From: Massilia kyonggiensis
GTDB taxonomy: Bacteria > Pseudomonadota > Gammaproteobacteria > Burkholderiales > Burkholderiaceae_D
NCBI RefSeq assembly: GCF_024756235.1
Contig: NZ_JANUGY010000003.1
Span: 124,001-188,000, forward strand
Length of the DNA: 64,000 nt
Direction of reading: 5' to 3'
How positions within the stretch are numbered: position 1 is the first letter of the stretch; the number at the start of each line of letters is the position of its first letter. The position numbers were made by a program, and so were the translations under genes. The notes beneath the pieces are model-generated. The model did no database searches. It was not told where the DNA came from and saw nothing but the letters and a program-made list of their open reading frames with translations. Below are positions 17,075-24,595 of this stretch, piece after piece.

Positions 17075-18260
17075 CCAATCCTTCCAGCACGCCGGCGATC
17101 GTCTCCGCCTGACGATCCGCCGCGAACTCCGCGTGGCGCCGGGCGAATGCCTGCGCCGCCGCGCGGAAATCACGCTCTTCCAGCATCCGGCCCACGACGG
17201 CATCCCAGTCCAGCGGCCGCGCCATCTCGTTCACATTGATGCCCGCGCCCAGCCGGCGCACGCACCGCGCCGTCAGGAACGACTCGGCCGTACGCGGCAG
17301 CATCAGTAAAGGCACGCCGGCCAGCAGAGACTGCGATACGGTCGATTCGCCCGCGTGGCAGATGGCGAAGGCCGACTCGCGCAATGCCATGTCCAGCGCC
17401 ACCGGCCCCGCAGCCCAGGCGATCAGCGGATGCGCGAACGGCGGCGCGGCGCCCGCCGCCACGTCGGGCAGATAGGACAGCGTGCGGCAGCCGGCGCGCG
17501 CCAGCGCGTCCAGCATCGCCCCATGCTCCGGATGCGGCCCGCGCAGGTAGGCGAACACGCGCGGCCCGTCGCCGTCCGGCCAGGCCGGCATATCGGCGCC
17601 GGCACCGCCGATCGTGGACCCGAACCAGCGCTCATCGGTCCCCGCGCGGCCCCACGGATCGAGTTCCGGCCACGTGCACAGCAGCGGCACATCGCCCCGC
17701 AGCAGGTCGGCCGCGCGCGCGTACGGCGCCGCGCCGTGGCGGGCCAGCACGGCGTTGGCGGTCGCCAGTACGCGCGCCTCCGTCGCCGCCATGCGCGCCT
17801 GCGGCACCGCTTCCCAGTCGCGCAGCGGCGGCAGCGGTCCGGCCGGCGGGATCTGGAACCCGGCACCGACGGCGCTGCTCGCGATGCCGAGGCTGCGTGC
17901 GGCCAGCAGCGCGGCCGGTGCGTAATCGCCCACGACGACGTCCGCATGCAGCGCGCTGAGCAGATTGCGCCAGCCGTCGACGAGGCCCGCCATCGCGTCC
18001 GCATCGAGCCAGCCGCAGGCGAGCAGGATGTCGGCGAGACTCGCCTCGCCGGGAGGCAGCCCTTCCACGCGGTGCAGCCACAGGGGCGCCTGGTAGACGG
18101 GGATGCCGGTGTCGGCAAGCAGGCGGCGCGTGTGCACGAGGTCGCGCAGCACGAAGGACACTTCGTGGCCGCGTGCGCGCAGCGGTCGTGCCAGCGCTTT
18201 CAGGCGGCCGGCGTGGCCGAGCGCCGCGCCGAGTTCCCAGCAAAAGACGATATTGGCCAT
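17040..18260 (-). CDS. UDP-glycosyltransferase-like protein (MGT/UGT family)
   Basis: The ATG at 18258-18260 gives 406 residues. The N-terminus [20 protein letters not shown] and [17 protein letters not shown] is typical of GT1-type transferases. The C-terminal donor-binding half has [24 protein letters not shown] and [13 protein letters not shown], a variant of the HGG-GT motif of macrolide and UDP-glucuronosyl transferases, here with CHAGEST. The acceptor is unknown. The start overlaps the yihY stop in TGATG, making it the last gene of the egtD-egtB-yihY unit. No link to ergothioneine chemistry is established. An alternative is an envelope or secondary-metabolite glycosylation enzyme. Confidence 0.75.
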   Translation of the reverse strand: MANIVFCWELGAALGHAGRLKALARPLRARGHEVSFVLRDLVHTRRLLADTGIPVYQAPLWLHRVEGLPPGEASLADILLACGWLDADAMAGLVDGWRNLLSALHADVVVGDYAPAALLAARSLGIASSAVGAGFQIPPAGPLPPLRDWEAVPQARMAATEARVLATANAVLARHGAAPYARAADLLRGDVPLLCTWPELDPWGRAGTDERWFGSTIGGAGADMPAWPDGDGPRVFAYLRGPHPEHGAMLDALARAGCRTLSYLPDVAAGAAPPFAHPLIAWAAGPVALDMALRESAFAICHAGESTVSQSLLAGVPLLMLPRTAESFLTARCVRRLGAGINVNEMARPLDWDAVVGRMLEERDFRAAAQAFARRHAEFAADRQAETIAGVLEGLVRRPAAVPVPR

Positions 18261-19189
18261 CAGGGTGCCGTCCGCATCGGCTGCGGCTCCTCCCCTTGCC
18301 CCTTCTGTCCCACGCGCTCGTACTCCGCGATGACCTGCGCGCCGAACAGCAGCAGGCTGGCCGCGATCTCGAGGCTGAACATGACGACGATCGCGGTGCT
18401 CATCGAGCCGTACACGAGGTTCACCTTGGACAGCGTGGTGAAGTACCACACGAGCACGTGGCGGGCGAGTTCCCACAGCAGCGCGGCAGTCACGCCACCG
18501 ATGAGCGCATGCGACAGCGACAGCCGTCCCACCGGCATCACGAGGTAGATCGACGTGAGCACGAGGATCTCGCCCACGAGGCCCAGCAGGTACAGCAGCG
18601 CGCCGGAAACCCCATGCAGCGACCATGTGTGGCCGAACAGTTCGACGCTCTCCGAACCGATCACCTGCAGGGTGCCGGCAACGAGCGTCACGATCATCAC
18701 GCCGAAGCCCAATGCGAGGATGTAGCAGTACGGGAGCACGGCCGACACGAGGAAGTGACGCCGGCGCACGGCGACGCGGTGCACGAAGATCACGCTCATC
18801 GCGTTTTCCAGCACGGTGAACGCGAGGGAGCTGAAGAACAGCATCGTGAAGCCGAGCACCCACGTGATCAGGTCGCGGGTGTCCAGGAAGTGGGCCACCT
18901 CCGCCACGATCGAGCCGGACTGCCCCGGCACGAGCAGCTCCAGGTAGCGGCGCAACGTGAGCAGCAGGTTGGCCTGGTCGATGAAGTGCGACAGCACGAC
19001 GACGACCAGCATCAGGAACGGCACGATCGACAGCAGCGCGTAATAGGCGACGGCGCCGGCCAGCAGCAGGCCCTGGTTGGCGCGGAAGGCGCGCACGCAC
19101 TGCAGGGTGAAGTCGAGCGGGTGCGCGACGATCCACGCATTGGCGCGCCGGTTCAGCACGCGCAGGCGCAGGCCGCGCGCCGGCTTCAT
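18260..19189 (-). CDS. YihY/BrkB-like inner-membrane protein
   Basis: The ATG at 19189 gives 309 residues. About six membrane segments are visible, and the conserved YihY/UPF0761 motifs occur: LLAGAVAYYALLSIVPFLML near residue 41, LFFSSLAFTVLENAMSVIF, and GGVTAALLWELARHVLVWYF followed by VNLVYGSMSTAIVVMF. The family was once annotated as ribonuclease BN by mistake; its real function is unknown, with transport or envelope roles proposed. The start overlaps the egtB stop in ATGA and its own stop overlaps the next start in TGATG, so it is tightly coupled in the operon. It might handle ergothioneine or its precursors, but that is speculation from position alone. Confidence 0.85.
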   Translation of the reverse strand: MKPARGLRLRVLNRRANAWIVAHPLDFTLQCVRAFRANQGLLLAGAVAYYALLSIVPFLMLVVVVLSHFIDQANLLLTLRRYLELLVPGQSGSIVAEVAHFLDTRDLITWVLGFTMLFFSSLAFTVLENAMSVIFVHRVAVRRRHFLVSAVLPYCYILALGFGVMIVTLVAGTLQVIGSESVELFGHTWSLHGVSGALLYLLGLVGEILVLTSIYLVMPVGRLSLSHALIGGVTAALLWELARHVLVWYFTTLSKVNLVYGSMSTAIVVMFSLEIAASLLLFGAQVIAEYERVGQKGQGEEPQPMRTAP

Positions 19190-20409
19190 CGCGCCAGCCT
19201 GATCCCCGTGAACTGCCAGCGTGCGCCGGCCGGGAAAAAGTTGCGGTAGCTGGCCCGCGCGTGGCCGTGCGGCGTCGCGCACGACGAGCCGCGCAACACG
19301 TACTGGTTGACCATGAACTTGCCGTTGTATTCGCCGATCGCGCCCGCGGCCGGGGCGAAGCCGGGGTAAGGCGCGTAGCTGCTCGCGGTCCACTGCCAGC
19401 ATTCGCCGAACATCTGCGCGAGGCCGCTGCTGCCCGCCGCGCGCGGATGCAGGTCGCCGCAGGTCAGCGCCGCATCGCGCGCCGCGAACTCCCACTCCGC
19501 TTCCGTCGGCAGGCGCGCGCCGCGCCAGCGCGCGTACGCGTCGGCCTCGTACAGCGACACGTGCGTGACGGGCCGCGCCAGGTCCAGCGCCTGCAGGCCG
19601 TGCAAGGTGAACTCGCGCCGGCGCTCGCCATCCTCGACCCAGTACAGCGGCGCGGCGAGCGTGCCGTTCGCGACGAGGTCCCAGCCGTCGGACAGCCACA
19701 GCGCCGGATCGCGATAGCCGCCCGCCTCGATGAATTCGAGGTACTCGCCGTTCGTCACGAGGCGCGACGCGAGCGCGAACGGCTGCAGGTACTGGCGGTG
19801 GCGCGGGCTTTCGTTGTCGAAGGCGAAGCCGTCGCCCGCGTGGCCGATCTCGGCGAGGCCGCCGTCGAATCCGATCCAGGCCAGCGGTTCCGCCGGGCTC
19901 GAAGCGGGCAGCGGCGAATCGACGTAAGCCGGGTACAGCGGATTACGCGACAGCAGGTGCTTGACGTCCGTGAGGATCAGTTCCTGGTGCTGCTGCTCGT
20001 GCTGCAGGCCCAGTTCCACGAGGGCGGCGAGTTCGCCATCCTCCGGCGCGGACGCCAGCAGGTGCAGCATGCGGGCGTCGACGGCGGCACGGTAGGCATG
20101 GACCTCGGCCAGCGTCGGGCGCGTGAGCAGGCCGCGCTGCGCGCGCGGATGTTTCGCGCCCACGCCGTTGTAGTAGGAGTTGAACAGCACGCGGAAGGCC
20201 GCGTCATGGGGCCGGAAGCCGGGTTCGCGCGGCTCGAGGATGAAGGTCTCGAAGAACCACGTCGTGTGCGCGAGGTGCCATTTGACCGGGCTCGCGTCGG
20301 GCATCGACTGGGCACAGCAGTCCTCGGCCGTCAGCGGCTCGGCCAGGTGCAGCGTGCGCTGGCGCACGTGCTGGAACGCGGTGGACAGGCGGTGTTCGGA
20401 AGCTCCCAT
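19186..20409 (-). CDS. egtB: Ergothioneine biosynthesis sulfoxide synthase EgtB
   Basis: The protein has 407 residues. The DinB_2 domain carries the iron triad: H48 in KWHLAHTTWFFETF, and H137 and H141 in HEQQHQE. Family features follow (FNSYYNGVGAKHPRAQRGL, then the SUMF1-like domain from about 190: ASRLVTNGEYLEFIEAGGY, RLPTEAEWEFAAR, FGECWQWTASSYAPYPGF, NGKFMVNQYVLRGSSCATP). The YNGVGAKHPR and NGKFMVNQYVLRG signatures separate true EgtB from SenA. It joins a sulfur donor to hercynine with O2. No egtA, egtC or egtE is present here, so whether the donor is cysteine or gamma-glutamylcysteine is open. The gene starts 10 nt after the egtD stop. Confidence 0.95.
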   Translation of the reverse strand: MGASEHRLSTAFQHVRQRTLHLAEPLTAEDCCAQSMPDASPVKWHLAHTTWFFETFILEPREPGFRPHDAAFRVLFNSYYNGVGAKHPRAQRGLLTRPTLAEVHAYRAAVDARMLHLLASAPEDGELAALVELGLQHEQQHQELILTDVKHLLSRNPLYPAYVDSPLPASSPAEPLAWIGFDGGLAEIGHAGDGFAFDNESPRHRQYLQPFALASRLVTNGEYLEFIEAGGYRDPALWLSDGWDLVANGTLAAPLYWVEDGERRREFTLHGLQALDLARPVTHVSLYEADAYARWRGARLPTEAEWEFAARDAALTCGDLHPRAAGSSGLAQMFGECWQWTASSYAPYPGFAPAAGAIGEYNGKFMVNQYVLRGSSCATPHGHARASYRNFFPAGARWQFTGIRLAR

Positions 20410-20419
20410 CGCGGCTCCT

Positions 20420-21388
20420 TCAATGCGACAGTGCGCGCGCGTAGATCACGGCGAACCACTGTTTCGGATCGGTCCACACGCGCGTGGCCGCAAAGCCGGC
20501 CTGGGCCAGCAGGCCGACGGCGTCGCTCTGGCGGTATTTGTAGCTGTTCTCCGTGTGGATCCACTCGCCCGCCGCGAACCGGCGGCTGCCGCCGCGCCAC
20601 GTCACCTGCTGCGCGGTCTGCGCTTCCAGGTGCATCTCGACGCGGCCCTGGGCCGGGTTGTAGAAGCCGCGGTGGCGCCACTGGCGGATGTCGAAGTCGG
20701 CGCCCAGCAGGCGGTTCACGTGGCGCAGCACGTTGAGGTTGAAGGCGGCCGTCACGCCCAGCGCGTCGTCGTAGGCGGCATCCAGCACGGTGTGTTCCTT
20801 GGCGAGGTCGATGCCTATGAGGAGTCCCCCGTCGCGCCCGCACTGCGCGTGCACGCGCTGCAGGAAATCGCGCGCCTCGTCGGGCGTGAAATTGCCGATC
20901 GACGAGCCGGGATAAAAGAACAGGCGGCGCTCCTCGCGGACGCTGTCGGGCAGTTCGAGGCTGCCCGAGAAATCCATGCCGAGCGGCCGCATCTCGATGT
21001 GACGGAAGCGCTGGCGCAGGCGCTCGACGGCATCGAGCAGGAATTCGGCCGAGATGTCGACGGGGACATACTGGCGCGGCTGCAGCAGCGGAAACAGGTT
21101 CGCCGCCTTGGCGCAATTGCCGGCGCCCAGGTCGATCAGCGTGGAACCGGTGCCGACCGTGCGCGCGATCTCGGCGCCGTACAGGTCGAAGATGCCGGCT
21201 TCCGTGCGCGTCGGATAGTACTCGGGCAATTCGCAGATGGCTTCGAACAGCTTCGACCCCAGCGGGTCGTACAGGAACTTGGGCGAAATCCAGGCCTGGC
21301 GGGCGGTGAGACTCGCGGCCAGCTCGGCGGGTACGTGCAATCCATCGTTGTTTACTACGGGCACTGCGGGCGACGTGGCGTTCAGCAT
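20420..21388 (-). CDS. egtD: L-histidine N-alpha-methyltransferase EgtD
   Basis: I chose the ATG at 21388 because GAGGAC lies 6 nt upstream (322 residues); a longer frame opens at 21475. Motifs: ISPKFLYDPLGSKLFEAICELPEYYPTR begins the family signature, TLIDLGAGNCAKAANLF binds SAM, LFFYPGSSIGNFTPDEA follows, and the C-terminal half has VEMHLEAQT and IHTENSYKY. It methylates histidine three times to give hercynine. It is first in an operon with egtB, yihY and a glycosyltransferase. Hercynine is also the acceptor for SenA encoded 8 kb away, so this gene probably feeds both pathways. A repeat cluster lies just upstream (21495-21699). Confidence 0.96.
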   Translation of the reverse strand: MLNATSPAVPVVNNDGLHVPAELAASLTARQAWISPKFLYDPLGSKLFEAICELPEYYPTRTEAGIFDLYGAEIARTVGTGSTLIDLGAGNCAKAANLFPLLQPRQYVPVDISAEFLLDAVERLRQRFRHIEMRPLGMDFSGSLELPDSVREERRLFFYPGSSIGNFTPDEARDFLQRVHAQCGRDGGLLIGIDLAKEHTVLDAAYDDALGVTAAFNLNVLRHVNRLLGADFDIRQWRHRGFYNPAQGRVEMHLEAQTAQQVTWRGGSRRFAAGEWIHTENSYKYRQSDAVGLLAQAGFAATRVWTDPKQWFAVIYARALSH

Positions 21389-21494
21389 CGGGTGTCCTCG
21401 GTGGTGCGGCCGCACCGTGCGGCCGGCTGGAATGTTGCCGTTCCGGCCATGATACGCGATTCCGCGATTCCGCACGCGCGCCGTTACCCTGCAA

Positions 21495-21699
21495 GAATTC
21501 GGGGTCAGAGCACATTTTTCGTCGAATTCGGGGTCAGAGCATTATTTAATATGGCGCAAATTTGAGGGTTTTATGGGCTACCGGCCGTCCCATAGAAGCC
21601 ATTTCGTGCAGGCGAAGACATGTTGTCTTCCATAGAACAATTTCCCAAGAATGGGGTCTGACCCCGAATTTGGGAAATAATGTGCTCTGACCCCGAATT
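21495..21699. repeat. REP/REPIN-like cluster: four copies of a GGGGTCAGAGC core
   Basis: Two direct copies of GAATTCGGGGTCAGAGCA lie at 21495 and 21524. Two inverted copies follow: TCTGACCCCGAATT at 21657-21670 and GTGCTCTGACCCCGAATT at 21682-21699. One inverted copy sits in a long imperfect hairpin whose outer arms 21641-21648 and 21670-21677 are perfect complements and whose inner arms pair GGGGT with ACCCC. The arrangement resembles elements mobilised by REP-associated tyrosine transposases; no such transposase gene is in the window. The cluster fills the gap between the divergent egtD and ABC-ATPase genes. Confidence 0.75.
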
Positions 21700-21740
21700 G
21701 GGTGGCGTGCTAGAGTAGTGGTTTTGTCAATCGGCGTGCC

Positions 21741-22388
21741 ATGCTCGAACTCGTCAATCTCAGTAAGTCCTATGGTGGCCGTACCGTGCTGGCGGCGCTG
21801 TCGCACCGGTTCGAGCCCGGCGAGTTCGTCGCGATCATGGGGGAGTCGGGCGTCGGCAAGTCCACCCTGCTGAACCTGATCGCCGGGCTCGACGCGCCAG
21901 ATAACGGCGAAGTCCGCGTCGATGGGACGCCGATGTCGGCGCTGGACGACGATGCCGCCACCCGCCTGCGCCGTACGCGCATGGGGTTCATTTTCCAGGC
22001 GTTCCACGTGCTGCCGCACCTGACCCTGCAGCAAAACGTCGCGCTGCCGCTGCTGCTCAATGGCCGCCCCGACCCGGCCCGCGCCACGCAGATGCTCGAC
22101 GCGGTGGGTCTCGGCGGGCGCGGCGCCGATTTTCCGCGCCAGCTGTCGGGCGGCGAGCTGCAGCGGGTCGCCATCGCGCGCGCCCTCGTGCACCGCCCCG
22201 CCCTGCTGCTGGCGGACGAGCCCACCGGCAATCTCGACCCCGACACGGCCGACGGCATCCTGCACCTGCTGCGCACCGAGATCAAGGCCAGTGGCGCGGG
22301 CGCCATCATGGTCACCCACTCGCATGCGGCGGCCGCGCTGGCCGACCGAACCTTCGTATTGACGCGTGCCGGACTGAAATTAGCGTAA
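21741..22388 (+). CDS. ABC transporter ATP-binding protein (LolD/MacB-like), without permease
   Basis: The protein has 215 residues. Walker A is GESGVGKST (about 35-43), followed by the Q-loop FIFQAFHVLPHLT, the signature LSGGELQRVAIARAL, Walker B ALLLADEPTGNLD and H-loop VTHSH. GNLDPDTAD and the overall length are typical of the MacB/LolD/FtsE class, which drives lipoprotein or peptide export. No permease gene is adjacent: the next gene on this strand is a small HTH protein. It is therefore an orphan whose partner must be encoded elsewhere, or the remnant of a split cassette. The repeat cluster directly upstream may mark a rearrangement, but that is inference. Confidence 0.88.
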   Translation: MLELVNLSKSYGGRTVLAALSHRFEPGEFVAIMGESGVGKSTLLNLIAGLDAPDNGEVRVDGTPMSALDDDAATRLRRTRMGFIFQAFHVLPHLTLQQNVALPLLLNGRPDPARATQMLDAVGLGGRGADFPRQLSGGELQRVAIARALVHRPALLLADEPTGNLDPDTADGILHLLRTEIKASGAGAIMVTHSHAAAALADRTFVLTRAGLKLA

Positions 22389-22607
22389 GTTCCTGCAAGA
22401 AAGACGCATCTTATGGCGTTTTAGTCATGAACAGTGCGTCATATTTGTCAACTCCGTAGTAGCATTCCAACAAACCCACCAGGCATAAGTCATCAACGAA
22501 TACGGTCGGGCTGGATTCCGTTCGAGCGGGGCAAGAACCGGACGGACCCTGCAACTCTCCAAAACAGTCGATCTGTCTTGAACATATTTCCCAATGTGGA
22601 GGAGTTC

Positions 22608-22916
22608 ATGAGCGTACGGCAGAAAAAACAGGAGTTGCTCGAGGCGATGCACCGCGCCCGGGCCATGGAGCCGTCGAGTTTTGTTCCGAACAAATTACTC
22701 GACACTTTGATTCAGCGTATGCAGCTGAAGAACGACGCGGAACTGTGCCGCGTCCTGGAGGTACAACCACCTATCATCAGCAAGATCCGGCACCGCAAGC
22801 TGAACGTCGGCGCGACGATCCTGCTGCGGATGCACGAGAAGTCGAATATCCCGATCCGCGAGCTGAAGGAATTGACGGCCGAAGCGCGCACGCAGCCGCC
22901 GCCGACGCATCACTGA
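22608..22916 (+). CDS. Small helix-turn-helix protein
   Basis: I chose the ATG at 22608 because GTGGAGGAG lies just upstream; the longer frame to 22434 has no ribosome site. The product has 102 residues. Residues 26-75 (LLDTLIQRMQLKNDAELCRV, then VQPPIISKIRHRKL) fit a Cro/CI-like HTH with the recognition helix at PPIISKIRHRK. The C-terminus is Pro/Thr-rich. It is probably a DNA-binding regulator; target unknown. The upstream 200 nt are AT-richer than the surroundings and contain no gene. Confidence 0.65.
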   Translation: MSVRQKKQELLEAMHRARAMEPSSFVPNKLLDTLIQRMQLKNDAELCRVLEVQPPIISKIRHRKLNVGATILLRMHEKSNIPIRELKELTAEARTQPPPTHH

Positions 22917-22922
22917 ACGCCG

Positions 22923-23396
22923 TTACTCGCCCGGCGGGCGGCCGGTCTTGAGCTGGGGCAGGCTGTCGAGGACGGCGCGCAGCGACGCCGTGTCGAGCTG
23001 GCCGAGCAGCGCCACGCCGATGCGCAGCAGTTCGCTCTTCTTGACTTCGAAGCCGGCCTTCAGGCAGGCCTGCTTGACGGTGGCGAGCACGGCGTATTCC
23101 TGCTCGGGCATGGTGAAGCTGTCGCGCACGAGATGCGGACGTGCAGCCGGCGCGGGCGCCGCTTTCGGGCGTGTCGATTTCGCGGGCGCCGCGATCGCGC
23201 GTGCCGCCTGCTGGGCCACCTTCGCCGGCGTGGGCACGGCCTTCGCGCGCACCGCCTTGGCCGGCGCAGCTTTTTTCACCGCGGCCGTTTTTTTCGCCGG
23301 TGCCGCTTTCGCCGCCGCCGCCTTCTTCGCCGCGGGCTTCGCGGCTGCCTTTACGGCCGTCTTTGCCGCGGGTTGTGCCCTGCTCGTCCTCGCCAT
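22923..23396 (-). CDS. Ala/Lys-rich histone-H1-like protein with a compact C-terminal domain
   Basis: The ATG at 23396 gives 157 residues. The first 90 consist of AAKP/AAKK/APAK-type repeats, strongly basic and disordered, as in bacterial H1-like proteins (AlgP, HctB, BpH1). The last 65 residues (LVRDSFTMPEQEYAVLATVK, AGFEVKKSELLRIGVALLGQ) form a predicted helical domain with no family I can name. It likely binds DNA or RNA without strong sequence specificity. The upstream region carries AATATATATC, a good AT-rich promoter core. It is convergent with the HTH gene, with 6 nt between stops. Confidence 0.7.
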   Translation of the reverse strand: MARTSRAQPAAKTAVKAAAKPAAKKAAAAKAAPAKKTAAVKKAAPAKAVRAKAVPTPAKVAQQAARAIAAPAKSTRPKAAPAPAARPHLVRDSFTMPEQEYAVLATVKQACLKAGFEVKKSELLRIGVALLGQLDTASLRAVLDSLPQLKTGRPPGE

Positions 23397-23455
23397 GGGA
23401 CCTCCATCTTCAAACAAGCCAAACAATATATATCATTTGGCCCATATGCGGAAGG

Positions 23456-24595
23456 TCACTCCTCGGGGTCCGCGTCGCGGAACTCCGCGGCGATCGCGGC
23501 AAACTGGCCTTCGATTTCGAAGAACGCATCCAGCACGTCCGGATCGAAATGCGTGCCGCGGCCCTTGCGCATCACGTCCAGCGCCTGCTGGTGCGTGAAC
23601 GCGGGCTTATAGACGCGGCGCGAGATCAGCGCGTCGTACACGTCGGCGACGGCCATCAGACGCGCGGACAGCGGGATCTGCTCGCCCGCCAGGCGGTCCG
23701 GATAGCCGGAGCCGTCCCATTTCTCCTGGTGCGAGTGGGCGATCTCGCGCGCGAACATCAAAAAGCCGTTGGTGCCGCCGATGTGCTTTTCGACGAGCAT
23801 GATGGTGTCGCGCCCGTACACGGCGTGCAGCTTCATGACCTCGAATTCCTCGCGGTCTAGGACACCGGGTTTCAACAGGATGCGGTCGGGGATGCCGACC
23901 TTGCCGATGTCGTGCAGCGGCACGGAGCGGTACAGCAGCTCGATGTTCTCGTCGGTGAGGTCGGCCGCGAAGCGCGGATGATGCTGCAGGTGGCGCGCCA
24001 GCGCGCGCACGTAGTGCTGCGTGCGGCGGATGTGATGGTCGCCTTTCGTGACGGCCGCGTTGTCGCGCGTCTCGGCCAGCGTGCCCATCGCCATGATGAT
24101 CGCTTCCTGCATCAGCGCCAGCTGAGCCGTGCGCTCCTGCACGAGCTTTTCCAGGTTCTCGTTGTGCGCCTGCAGCTGGCGACGCGCGTCGAGCAAGGTC
24201 AGTTGCGTGGCCACGCGGGCGAACAGGATCGGGGGGCTGATCGGCTTGGCGATGTAGTCGACGGCGCCCAGCGACAGGCCCATCGCCTCGTCCTCGACCT
24301 GGTTCTTCGCGGTCAGGAAGATCACGGGGATGTCGGCCGTGACGGGGTTCGCCTTCAGTTGGCGGCACGTCTCGTAGCCGTCCAGGCCGGGCATCATCAC
24401 GTCGAGCAGGATCAGGTCCAGGCCGGGCGTGGACTGCGCGATCTGCAGCGCCAGGCTGCCGTTGTTGGCGACCTTCGTGTTGTAGCGGTCCTTGAGCAGG
24501 CGCGACAACAGCATGATGTTGTCGGGCGTGTCGTCGACGATCAGGATCGTCGGCTTGTCCTTGTTGCCAGGGTGTCCGGTGGATGCAATATTCAT
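23456..24595 (-). CDS. Response regulator with HD-GYP c-di-GMP phosphodiesterase domain
   Basis: The protein has 379 residues. The receiver domain spans 15-130 with acidic D21/D22, phosphoacceptor D65 (LILLDVMMPG) and the TAK segment. A coiled linker (135-165) leads to an HD-GYP domain: GDHHIRRT, HDIGK at 228-232, HAVYGRD, HSHQEKWDGSGYPD with GYP at 297-299, and VADVYDALIS. All catalytic elements are present, so it should hydrolyse c-di-GMP. The start codon overlaps the stop of the hybrid kinase in TGATG, so the kinase probably signals to it. Confidence 0.93.
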   Translation of the reverse strand: MNIASTGHPGNKDKPTILIVDDTPDNIMLLSRLLKDRYNTKVANNGSLALQIAQSTPGLDLILLDVMMPGLDGYETCRQLKANPVTADIPVIFLTAKNQVEDEAMGLSLGAVDYIAKPISPPILFARVATQLTLLDARRQLQAHNENLEKLVQERTAQLALMQEAIIMAMGTLAETRDNAAVTKGDHHIRRTQHYVRALARHLQHHPRFAADLTDENIELLYRSVPLHDIGKVGIPDRILLKPGVLDREEFEVMKLHAVYGRDTIMLVEKHIGGTNGFLMFAREIAHSHQEKWDGSGYPDRLAGEQIPLSARLMAVADVYDALISRRVYKPAFTHQQALDVMRKGRGTHFDPDVLDAFFEIEGQFAAIAAEFRDADPEE

